Assembly (NCBI GenBank): GCA_947584595.1
Contig: CANPWP010000013.1
Coordinates: 1-49,836, forward strand
Direction of reading: 5' to 3'
DNA from: an uncultured Clostridia bacterium
Lineage (GTDB): Bacteria; Bacillota; Clostridia; Oscillospirales; Acutalibacteraceae
Length of the DNA: 49,836 bases
In this document: positions 34,143-41,995 of the stretch, in pieces
Layout of the letters: each line of letters starts with the position of its first letter
Position numbering within the stretch: position 1 is the first letter of the stretch
The notes under the pieces: model-generated
Seen by the model: the letters and a program-made list of their open reading frames with translations, nothing else
Told to the model about the DNA's origin: nothing
The model's database searches: none
Made by a program: the position numbers and the translations under genes

Positions 34143-34239
34143 ACTATAATAACAATACAAGATGAAAAATAAATTTTTATTAATATTTCTGCTCGACAGG
34201 ATTTAATAAAACAATAGCCGAAAACGGAGGAGCATACAG

Positions 34240-35604
34240 ATGAAAATAATCCTTCCCGCGGACGTTCTGTCCCGGCGTATTCTCGGAGAACAAAAGCGGC
34301 AGCCTGATGTGGTATACCGTCTGTTAGAGCATTGCGTGCAATGCCCTGTGGCGGAAGGGCTGCTGCTTTATAATAATATGACAAAGGAATTGCTGCTTTT
34401 ATCTCCTGAGGAAAAGGAACACATAAACGAGCTTGACGAGCTGATTGCAAAATGGTTTCTTGTTCCCAAAAATCAGAATGATAGACTTTTGGCAGATCAA
34501 CTTCGTGAAATTGCCTCTTGTTTAAGAAATCCTATAAAAACAATTAATGCCTATACAATATTTACAACTATGGATTGCAATGCCCGTTGCTTTTACTGCT
34601 TTGAACGAGGACGGACTCGGTCATCTATGAGTAGGGAAACTGCCTTGCAAACTGTAAAATACATTATAAAAAATTGTGGCGGAGAAAAGGTATATCTTCA
34701 TTGGTTTGGGGGAGAACCACTTTATAATACTGAAGTGATAGATATAATTTGCCAAGGTCTAACAGAGGCAGGCATTGACTACCGCTCACGAATGACCAGC
34801 AACGGATATCTTTTTGACGCAGAAATGATAAAAAAAGCCGCAGAACTGTGGAAGCTAAAACGTGTACAGATTACTCTGGACGGTACTGAGGAAATATACA
34901 ATCGCACTAAGGCATATATAAATTCTGTAGAAAACCCATATGAACGAGTGATGAATAACATCGGACAACTTCTGGATTCCGGTATAGGAGTAATTGTTCG
35001 CCTGAACTTGGGAGCATACAACGGAAAAGACTTATATCGATTGGTAGATGAACTTGCAGAGCGTTTTAAAGATAAAAAGGGATTTAATGTATATACTAAT
35101 ATTATACTTGAACAGGAAAATCCCGATATGGGGGAATATGGGTGGAATAAGAATGCCGCTCTTTACGGCGAGTTGTTGGAGCTGAGGAAGCATATTGACA
35201 AGAAATTTCATAGTTCTAAAAGTTTTGCCCCTTTAAGGCATAAGATGCTTTTGAATGGCTGTATGGCAGATAACGACGGAGCTGTTACCATCTTACCCGG
35301 AGGGGAATTAGGACGGTGCGAACACTTTTCGGAAAAAGAAATTTTCGGACATATTAACAGCGAAAACCGTGACGAAGGTGTTGTAAATAGCTGGAAGGAA
35401 AAAATTTCATACGGTCATGAATGTGATGGCTGCACTTGCTATGCGGAATGTATTCGACTGAAGAAGTGCCCATCCGGAAAAACCTGTATTCCTGAGGAGA
35501 GAAAAGAATTTGAGGAAGAATTACGCTTAAAGGTATTAAATGAATACAACAGATTTTTAGGGCAACAGACTTTTGATGATGAAGAACAAATAACGTTTTG
35601 TTAA
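34240..35604 (+). CDS. Radical SAM/SPASM peptide maturase
   Basis: 454 residues. Radical SAM cluster motif C113-x3-C117-x2-C120, WFGGEPL (155-161, binds SAM), and QITLDGTEEIYN. The C-terminal SPASM domain has C341, C360 (GELGRC), C395, C398, C400, C404, C410 and C416, enough for two auxiliary Fe-S clusters. Residues 1-100 form a separate N-terminal region that may help bind the leader. It would modify the adjacent peptide by a radical reaction (thioether, carbon-carbon bond or other). The HEC-type ending is absent, but the last residue is a Cys. GGAGGAG precedes the ATG. Confidence 0.92.
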   Translation: MKIILPADVLSRRILGEQKRQPDVVYRLLEHCVQCPVAEGLLLYNNMTKELLLLSPEEKEHINELDELIAKWFLVPKNQNDRLLADQLREIASCLRNPIKTINAYTIFTTMDCNARCFYCFERGRTRSSMSRETALQTVKYIIKNCGGEKVYLHWFGGEPLYNTEVIDIICQGLTEAGIDYRSRMTSNGYLFDAEMIKKAAELWKLKRVQITLDGTEEIYNRTKAYINSVENPYERVMNNIGQLLDSGIGVIVRLNLGAYNGKDLYRLVDELAERFKDKKGFNVYTNIILEQENPDMGEYGWNKNAALYGELLELRKHIDKKFHSSKSFAPLRHKMLLNGCMADNDGAVTILPGGELGRCEHFSEKEIFGHINSENRDEGVVNSWKEKISYGHECDGCTCYAECIRLKKCPSGKTCIPEERKEFEEELRLKVLNEYNRFLGQQTFDDEEQITFC

Positions 35605-35645
35605 ACAACCTCATAAATAAATATGCTTTAGAAAGGACAGTTTTT

Positions 35646-35909
35646 ATGAGACTGAAAGAAGGATTTATAACTCATACTATTCAAGACACCCAGATGATGG
35701 TAGCCGCAGGTGAAGCGGCAAAGAGCTTTCATGGACTTATACGTTCCAACGAGACCGCCGCATTTATTGTTAATTGTCTGAAAACAGATACTACGGAGGA
35801 CGCTATTGTAGACAGTCTTATGTCAGAATATGACGTATCCAGAGAAATTGCCGAACAAGATGTTCGTGATATTCTTGATAAGCTGCGCAGCATTGAGGCG
35901 ATCGTGTGA
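35646..35909 (+). CDS. PqqD-family RiPP recognition protein
   Basis: 87 residues, the length and pattern of PqqD: N-terminal beta strands (MRLKEGFITHTI, MMVAAGEAAKSFHGLIRSN) then helices (ETAAFIVNCLKTDTTEDAIV, DVRDILDKLRS). Such proteins hold the leader peptide and deliver it to the radical SAM enzyme. ATG 35646 follows AAAGGA; an upstream in-frame ATG at 35598 overlaps the maturase gene and has no ribosome site. Its last codons overlap the protease start by 4 bp (GTGTGA-type overlap). Confidence 0.88.
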   Translation: MRLKEGFITHTIQDTQMMVAAGEAAKSFHGLIRSNETAAFIVNCLKTDTTEDAIVDSLMSEYDVSREIAEQDVRDILDKLRSIEAIV

Positions 35910-36427
35910 CAAATCAGATCGAATATAATAATGTGACATCCTCGCCCATAACACTTGAAGAGGCATTGGCAAAGCACGGGCGAGTTATATTTCCAAATGT
36001 AGGTACAAGCATGATGCCTCTTTTAAGGCAGAACCGAGATCTGTCGGTCATTGAACGCCGACCCGTTGACCAAAACGGAAAACCGCTCAGATGTAAAAAG
36101 TATGATGTGGTAATGTATAGACGTAGAAACAAATATATTTTACACCGTATTTTAAAGGTTTTACCCAACGGTTATGTTATTTGCGGAGACCATAATCGGT
36201 ATAAGGAATATGACATTAATGATAAAGATATTATCGGCATAATGACAGCTTTTGTGCGTGACGGCGTTGAAACGCCGGTAACAGATAGAAGGTATCGTAT
36301 CTATGTTCATTTGTGGTGCAATTTTTATCTGATTCGTTCTGCTCTTTTGTGGTTAAAATCTTATTTGTACCGAATTAAATCAGCTATTAAAAAATTTATA
36401 AATAAAATAAGTAAAAAGAATAAATAA
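35906..36427 (+). CDS. S24/S26-type signal peptidase-like protease
   Basis: 173 residues. GTSMMPLL gives the serine nucleophile S35; the position of the general base holds H80 (KYILHRIL) rather than lysine, as in archaeal/ER-type signal peptidases; the GDHN box (94-97) is also present. One hydrophobic segment near 137-152 sits before a strongly basic tail. GTG start overlapping the PqqD stop. Given its place, it is the best candidate to remove the leader or release the product. No other exporter gene lies in the cluster. Confidence 0.85.
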   Translation: MTNQIEYNNVTSSPITLEEALAKHGRVIFPNVGTSMMPLLRQNRDLSVIERRPVDQNGKPLRCKKYDVVMYRRRNKYILHRILKVLPNGYVICGDHNRYKEYDINDKDIIGIMTAFVRDGVETPVTDRRYRIYVHLWCNFYLIRSALLWLKSYLYRIKSAIKKFINKISKKNK

Positions 36428-36455
36428 GTTGATAAGACAAAATATTTGATAAAAT

Positions 36456-36490
36456 AGACCGCCCGAGTTAGTATTGAGCTCGGGCGGTCT
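36456..36490. terminator. Terminator closing the RiPP cluster
   Basis: AGACCGCCCGAG pairs with CTCGGGCGGTCT. It lies 29 bp after the protease gene and 42 bp from the convergent membrane-anchored gene, so it can serve both. Confidence 0.88.
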
Positions 36491-36531
36491 TCTATATTAA
36501 AATTATACAAGCTATCAAGTTTTATAAAATG

Positions 36532-37488
36532 TTAAACTCTTTTTTTATACTTAAATATTATTAAGAAAAGGAGCGATACAGCAGCTAAGCCGGCTAAATA
36601 CATAGATTCGAATGGATTTCCGGTTGCTATGGTTGAGTTATCTGTTTTACCGTTAGAATTTTGAGGGGTATCCGGTGTTGCAATATTTGTAGTCGGTTGT
36701 GATGTTGTAGGCTCTGTTGTAGGAGTAATAATTAGATCATCCAGTCTGGCAATATAATTCGGCTCAGCAAACCTGATGCCAGGAATGTCGTATAATGCAT
36801 AACAAACATCTAAAACATTTTGTTTATCATGACGGTCAAGGGTTAAAAGAAGATGATATTCATTATATTCTGAACGTTTTACATTAATAACACCGTATTT
36901 TTCAAATGTTTCCAATGTATAATCATAGGGGTTTTCATCTTCATAAAGCAACACAGTCACCTCATTATCAACAAATTCATGATCGACTGTTACATTATTT
37001 TTAATATATTCACGAGCTTCTATGCGTTCAGCGTCTTCAGTTACATCATCCGGATATTGATAATAACTTGGCTCAGCAAACCTGATGCCAGGAATGTCGT
37101 ATAACGCATAACAAACATCTAAAACATTTTGTTTATCGTTACTATCAAGTGTTAGAATAAGAAAATTTATATTATATAAACGTTCTATATTTATTATTCC
37201 GTATTCTTCAAATGTTTCCAATTTATAATTATCTGGGTTTTCGCCTTTATAAAGCGTCACAATTATTATATTATCGGCAAAATTAAAATCATCAGGTGAC
37301 ATATTTTTAATTCTTTCACGAGCCTCTATGCGCTCAGTGTCCATGCCCGGACTATCAGGAGTTGCACCTAAAGCAAATTTCGGACTATCCGCAGTTGCCT
37401 CTGCAGCAAATGCCGTAATTGCTGTTACTGTAAAAATCATAGATATTATTACAATTGTTGATAATAGTGTAAATAATAATTTTTTCAT
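36532..37488 (-). CDS. Membrane-anchored protein with two protease-propeptide-like repeats
   Basis: 318 residues. Signal peptide about 1-29; two tandem homologous repeats of about 100 residues, each ending in NVLDVCYALYDIPGIRFAEP, which resembles the end of subtilase propeptides (inhibitor I9 or fervidolysin-prodomain type). A Thr/Pro linker follows, then a C-terminal membrane helix and a KYKKRV stop-transfer tail. No protease domain is attached. It may be a stand-alone inhibitor or chaperone for a secreted subtilase; a subtilase remnant lies just upstream on the same strand. ATG 37488 follows AAGGAGAT. Confidence 0.75.
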   Translation of the reverse strand: MKKLLFTLLSTIVIISMIFTVTAITAFAAEATADSPKFALGATPDSPGMDTERIEARERIKNMSPDDFNFADNIIIVTLYKGENPDNYKLETFEEYGIINIERLYNINFLILTLDSNDKQNVLDVCYALYDIPGIRFAEPSYYQYPDDVTEDAERIEAREYIKNNVTVDHEFVDNEVTVLLYEDENPYDYTLETFEKYGVINVKRSEYNEYHLLLTLDRHDKQNVLDVCYALYDIPGIRFAEPNYIARLDDLIITPTTEPTTSQPTTNIATPDTPQNSNGKTDNSTIATGNPFESMYLAGLAAVSLLFLIIFKYKKRV

Positions 37489-37548
37489 AATTTTATCTCC
37501 TTTATTATTTAATTTGATACCATAATATACCATAATATGCTAAAATAT

Positions 37549-38250
37549 TTAATACCCAAGCACTGACTTTTTCGTAATTAAGAAGATTTTCCATTGAGCA
37601 TACATATAGACAATATCATTATTTACTGTAGATGTTTTAGCAACTGTAGCCTGATCTCCGTAATAATATTTTGTATAACCGCTCGGTTGTTGACCTTCAA
37701 GATACCAAGCCTGAGTAGTACCGTTGTAATACAACCATTTACTATCGGACATTCTTTTGGTATCCAACCGTTAAATATATATCCGGTTTTAGTATATGTA
37801 TTATTGCGTAGGGTTGTTTCCATTCCGTATGTAACGGTAGTATTGCTCATGTTGCTACCGCTGCCGCCATTTTTATTATATACAACTGTACATGTTCTGT
37901 TAGTAACATTGGTCAATGCCTTACACTCATTTACTCTTCCGCCTGATTTAACCTTACCATTTAAGGAACTCAGTGTATCTACATTTCTTACTACCGCAGT
38001 TCTTACACCTAAAGTTGACAGGTTGGGGTATTTACTTTTTACAAGTGCCGCTACACCGGCAACCATAGGTGCTGCTGCGGAAGTACCGCTAAAATATGCA
38101 TAGCTTCCGCCAATATATGTAGTATATACGCTTGAGCCCGGGGCTGCAACGTTAACACTGTTCACTTCATAATTACTGGCCCCGTCATCGAAAACCGATA
38201 AAGTATTATTTGAATCTATTGCTGCAACCGATTTTTCGACAATTTTCGCA
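37549..38250 (-). pseudogene. Subtilase (S8) remnant with InlB-like repeat, 5' truncated and frameshifted
   Basis: Reading on the minus strand from about 38250: a subtilase C-terminal part (VAAPGSSVYT, then the catalytic-Ser motif FSGTSAAAPMVAGVAAL), then an InlB B-type repeat (CTVVYNKNGGSGSNMSNTT). The frame shifts near 37767, after which the repeat resumes (MSDSKWLYYN ... YMYAQWK). The domain halves with the catalytic Asp and His are gone, as is any start codon. The original was probably a secreted, surface-active protease matching the propeptide-like protein next door. Confidence 0.82.
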
Positions 38251-38377
38251 CGAGTATATCTTATAATTAATATAACATTTATAAATTATTTTGTCAACAA
38301 ATATTTTTTAAAACAAAATATTGACTAATCAAAACCTTTATTGTATGATGTTGGTGAAATAAAAATGTGGGGTTTTT

Positions 38378-38734
38378 ATGGCTAATAAAAATTATTTTAT
38401 GAACGGCATAACTGAACTATTGATTCTGTCTGTTTTAGACAAGCACGATAGCTATGTGTATGAAATAGTTAAATCAATAACCGACTTCTCCGGGGGTTTG
38501 CTGACAATATCGCAAAATAGTATATACACTGCAACCTACAAGCTTGAAAATGAGGGTAAAATAACTGAATATTCAATGCGGGTGGGCAGGAAAAGAACCA
38601 GAATATATTATAAAATTGAACCGAGCGGAACAGAATATCTGAAAGAACTTTTAGAAAGTTATAAAAATACAACTGATGGAGTTCAAAAAATAATTGCGGT
38701 ACTTGCTCAGGAAGGGGAAAAAACAAATGAATAA
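38378..38734 (+). CDS. PadR-family transcriptional regulator
   Basis: 118 residues: winged helix with GITELLILSVLDKHDSYVYE and the wing VGRKRTRIYYKIEPSG typical of PadR, then a short dimerisation helix. PadR proteins usually repress neighbouring genes and respond to small molecules. The start follows TGGGG weakly. It overlaps the next gene by 8 bp, so it heads a three-gene operon. Confidence 0.88.
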   Translation: MANKNYFMNGITELLILSVLDKHDSYVYEIVKSITDFSGGLLTISQNSIYTATYKLENEGKITEYSMRVGRKRTRIYYKIEPSGTEYLKELLESYKNTTDGVQKIIAVLAQEGEKTNE

Positions 38735-39101
38735 AATATGTAAAAAATATATTTCAGAAGTAAAAGCTTTTTTTCCGATTATGGGAAAAGATGAGAGAAA
38801 ATATGTTAATAAATTACGATTAAATATAGAAAATTACTGTGAAGAGGCAGATATCACCTCTAAGCAGGAGCTATATGAGAACTACGGAAACCCCCATGAT
38901 GTGGTAAATGACTACTATTCCTCTGTTGATACGAACAACATAATTAAAAAAATCCGTATTTCAAAATACATAAAAGCATTTATTATAGCAATTCTTGCTT
39001 TAGCAGTTATCGCAACTTCAACATATTGCATTATTCACTATTATGAATATCAATTATTGGCTCGACAGGAGGCTGTAATTGCTGAAGAAGTAATTGAATA
39101 G
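38727..39101 (+). CDS. Single-pass membrane protein with HAAS-like N-terminus
   Basis: 124 residues. Cytoplasmic part (1-85) with the pattern YVNKLRLNIENY ... ELYENYGNPHDVVNDYY, like the small helical domains (DUF1700/HAAS type) often paired with PadR regulators. One membrane helix at about 88-109 and a short acidic outer tail. Probably a PadR-linked sensor or anti-regulator at the membrane; inferred from pairing only. ATG 38727 follows GGAAGGGG. Confidence 0.78.
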   Translation: MNKICKKYISEVKAFFPIMGKDERKYVNKLRLNIENYCEEADITSKQELYENYGNPHDVVNDYYSSVDTNNIIKKIRISKYIKAFIIAILALAVIATSTYCIIHYYEYQLLARQEAVIAEEVIE

Positions 39102-39114
39102 GGGTGAATTTACA

Positions 39115-39600
39115 ATGAAAAGATTTACATCATTATTATTAACCTTTATTATTGCAGTTGCTTTGGTGGGAAGCATTCCTGCAAATGCAGTTGAAACACC
39201 AAAGGATACTCTTATAGAAATTGAATATTTTGAAAACGGAGACTATATAGAAACAGTTATAAGCGACGAAACAAATAATAATGCAATTCCTCCCCTTGCA
39301 ACTACTAAAACAATAACAAAATCTAAAACCAAATATTATAAAAACAGTGCAGGTACCGTACTTTGGTATGCTACAATCAAAGCAACATTTACATATAACG
39401 GCAGTACTTCAAAATGCACAAGCTGTTCTCACAGCGCCTCTGCACCGGCTTCAAACTGGTCTATAAAAAGTATATCGTCAAGCAAAAGCGGTAATTCAGC
39501 AACTACTAAATGTGTTGCAACCTGCAAAGGAACTACATTATCTAAAGATTACTCGATGTCTGTTACAATAAAGTGCAGTGCTGACGGTACAATATCTTAA
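39115..39600 (+). CDS. Small secreted protein with CxxC motif
   Basis: 161 residues. Cleavable signal peptide (about 1-26, ANA-V), then an acidic stretch, then a beta-rich, Thr/Ser/Lys-rich domain with C-T-S-C and two later cysteines, likely two disulfides. I do not recognise the family with confidence. It is third gene of the PadR operon (14 bp after the membrane protein), so all three are probably one regulated unit, the secreted protein perhaps its output. AGGGGTGA precedes the ATG. Confidence 0.75.
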   Translation: MKRFTSLLLTFIIAVALVGSIPANAVETPKDTLIEIEYFENGDYIETVISDETNNNAIPPLATTKTITKSKTKYYKNSAGTVLWYATIKATFTYNGSTSKCTSCSHSASAPASNWSIKSISSSKSGNSATTKCVATCKGTTLSKDYSMSVTIKCSADGTIS

Positions 39601-39646
39601 TACTTTTTATATCTAAATAATTTCTCCTTAGTTTTATACAACACCT

Positions 39647-39696
39647 AAAAAAGGAATTGTCTCAAAACTTAATTCGTTTTGAGACAGTTCCTTTTT
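39647..39696 (+). terminator. Terminator of the PadR operon
   Basis: AAAAAAGGAATTGTCTCAAAAC pairs with GTTTTGAGACAGTTCCTTTTT, one of a small set of GAATGTCTCA-type terminators in this window (compare 9271-9312). Confidence 0.88.
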
Positions 39697-39784
39697 CCTA
39701 TATAGGAAACTGCTGTTCTATAAATGCTTAAAAACCGTTCTTTTAAAACATTTTCAGTTTTATGTTCAGTTGTTACATCCGTAT

Positions 39785-41995
39785 CTATTGTTCAATAGAG
39801 TCGGTGCGGTAAATGAAATTAACCTGACCATCCATATCATCGCTAAGGCCTGAGAAAGAACGGTAATTTTTCGATACTTCTATTGTTTTACGCAGCCTTT
39901 CGGTTAGCCCTGCTAAATCTCCGTTAACAGCGTCCACAAGTTTTTGTACGCCTTTTTCATTAAATTCCTTTAAACCGTCGGAGAGCTGCATTGACCCGTC
40001 CCGAAGCTGAGTAATTCCGTCTACAAGGGCGGGAACCCCATTTTTTAATGTAAGAATTCCGTCGTAGAGTTCTGAAGTCCCGGAATACAGCTTGCTTGTG
40101 CCATTTTTCAAATCATTGGTGCCGTTTTTCAGTTCTTCGGCACCGGAAGCCGCCTGAGAAACGCCTTCCGTATAGGTCTGCAAACCGAGGTAGAAGGAAT
40201 TATAGCTGTCAAGAGAAGCCTTTAGCGAAATTACGGATTTCGCACCTTCCGATGCGGCGGTTAGCTGTGACTGCACCTCATCAGAAGCCATATTGTCTGA
40301 GATTGCCTTTTGCACCTGCAATTCTGTATTAGAGGCTATCATATCTTTTACTGAATCGCTTTGCATTTGCTCAGTCACATTTGAGGAAATTGTTTCCTTA
40401 ACGGTTTCAGAAGTAATTTGTTCCGTCGTTTTTGCTTGAATCGTCTGCAATACTGTTTCACTTTGCATTTGTTGTTCAATTGCGTTTTCAATAGCAGTCT
40501 GTGTTGTTTCGTCTATCATGCCGGCGGCAACTGCGGTCTCATAGCTTTCCTTATCCATTTGGGCAGCGGTATAAATGACCTGTTCTGCTACAGTTTCACG
40601 AACGGCTTCCGTTACCTGAGCCTTGACCTGTTCTTCGACCGCTGACGTTACTTTTGCAGTCACTTCCTCACGAATTGCACCCGTTACCTGCTCCTCAATG
40701 TAAGAACGCTGTGCTTCAACCGCTGATGTGACGGTTTCAAGCGCTTGTTCATAAACTGCGTTTTTATCCAGTGAGGCGATTACACCGTTTAGTACATCAG
40801 CATAGTTATTGATTGTTAAAGAGGGAACCTCTAATCCTGAATCGGCAAGCTGGGTGTTTGCGGTAGAAAGCAAGGTTTCAAATACCTGTTTGGCACCGCC
40901 GTTCAGTGAATCGTTGTTGGAAGCGAGGGTGTTTAGACCATCGGATAGCTGTGCCGCACCGGATTTCAGTTTGGAAGCACCGTCATCCAGATCCCAAGCA
41001 CCGTTTTTTAAGGAATCTGCACCGTCGGCGAGCTTGTCGATGCCTTTTGTAAGTTCTCCTGATTTATTAAGCAGAGTGGAAAGACCGTCATAAAGTTGAG
41101 AAGAACCGTCTATTAACTGATCCATAGCATCTGTCAGTTCTTCCAGCGACCCGCTCAAATCATCGGTGAAGTCGAGATTATCCTCATCCATTTCGTTAAA
41201 TAACTTATTGGTTGCCAGAGTGATCGTCATACCAAGTTCAAAATTCTTGACGTCAGCGGTTATCTCCACATAATCAGGTATTTCAAATTTTTCAGTAGGA
41301 ACTGCAAGATTTTCCTGCAAGCCTGGGAAAGCAATTCCGATTACGGCAGTGCGGTCACCGTCATTAATAAGTTTTCCGTTAGAAATCTCTACGTTTGTAA
41401 AAATATCATTATCGAGCAGCATACCGGTCAGCATAGCAAACGGCACATAGATTTTTTCCTTTTTTCCGTTGATTTCTACATACTCGTATTGCTGATTGAA
41501 ATAATCAAAGCGAATCGTTACCTTACCGCTCTTTCCTGCAAGTTCCTCAGGGGATACTGTTTTTCCGTCCAGTTTATATGAAACGGACAATCCCACAGGC
41601 AGTTCCTTTTCAATGTTGCCCTGATAGTAAATATCATTGCCCTGTGCATCCCAGACACGAGTGTTTCCGCTGCCGAGGGTATAGCTTTCATCTCCCTTGA
41701 CGTTTTCCACATCCGTCAGTTCACTCTTATCACTTAGAGTATTGCTGCCAAGTGTGTTTTTTATCCAGTCGCTGACGATGATTTTCTGCACCGAACCGTC
41801 TGCTCCTGCAAGGACATATACTGTTTCATCTTTCGTATTTACCTGTCCCTCCACAGCTTTTTCGGATGAAACAGCTTGCAGTTGTTTTGTTTCTTCACTA
41901 TTTCCGTTTGTCAGTGCGTATGCGGCAATACTGGAACTTACAAGCAGCATAATGCAAAGACAGATAGAAAGGGGTTTAATAATAGATTTATTCAT
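39785..41995 (-). CDS. YhgE/Pip-like exported coiled-coil protein
   Basis: 736 residues. An N-terminal signal anchor (about 8-27), a beta-rich region of about 220 residues, then a long coiled coil with the x-x-x-L-x-x-G heptad repeats seen in YhgE/Pip proteins (for example KLADGADSLKNGAWDLDDG). The middle is Gln/Glu/Thr/Val-rich with a recurring E-Q-V-x-x-x pattern. The C-terminal membrane helices of full YhgE proteins are missing. It is translated with the MMPL gene (4-bp overlap), so it probably forms the outer, periplasm-like arm of that exporter. Confidence 0.85.
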   Translation of the reverse strand: MNKSIIKPLSICLCIMLLVSSSIAAYALTNGNSEETKQLQAVSSEKAVEGQVNTKDETVYVLAGADGSVQKIIVSDWIKNTLGSNTLSDKSELTDVENVKGDESYTLGSGNTRVWDAQGNDIYYQGNIEKELPVGLSVSYKLDGKTVSPEELAGKSGKVTIRFDYFNQQYEYVEINGKKEKIYVPFAMLTGMLLDNDIFTNVEISNGKLINDGDRTAVIGIAFPGLQENLAVPTEKFEIPDYVEITADVKNFELGMTITLATNKLFNEMDEDNLDFTDDLSGSLEELTDAMDQLIDGSSQLYDGLSTLLNKSGELTKGIDKLADGADSLKNGAWDLDDGASKLKSGAAQLSDGLNTLASNNDSLNGGAKQVFETLLSTANTQLADSGLEVPSLTINNYADVLNGVIASLDKNAVYEQALETVTSAVEAQRSYIEEQVTGAIREEVTAKVTSAVEEQVKAQVTEAVRETVAEQVIYTAAQMDKESYETAVAAGMIDETTQTAIENAIEQQMQSETVLQTIQAKTTEQITSETVKETISSNVTEQMQSDSVKDMIASNTELQVQKAISDNMASDEVQSQLTAASEGAKSVISLKASLDSYNSFYLGLQTYTEGVSQAASGAEELKNGTNDLKNGTSKLYSGTSELYDGILTLKNGVPALVDGITQLRDGSMQLSDGLKEFNEKGVQKLVDAVNGDLAGLTERLRKTIEVSKNYRSFSGLSDDMDGQVNFIYRTDSIEQ

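Noticed and set aside
36532..37488. LPXTG sorting signal at the C-terminus of the double propeptide-like protein
   Set aside because: The tail has a membrane helix and basic residues but no LPxTG-like motif before it (ATGNPFES instead), so a plain membrane anchor is the safer call.
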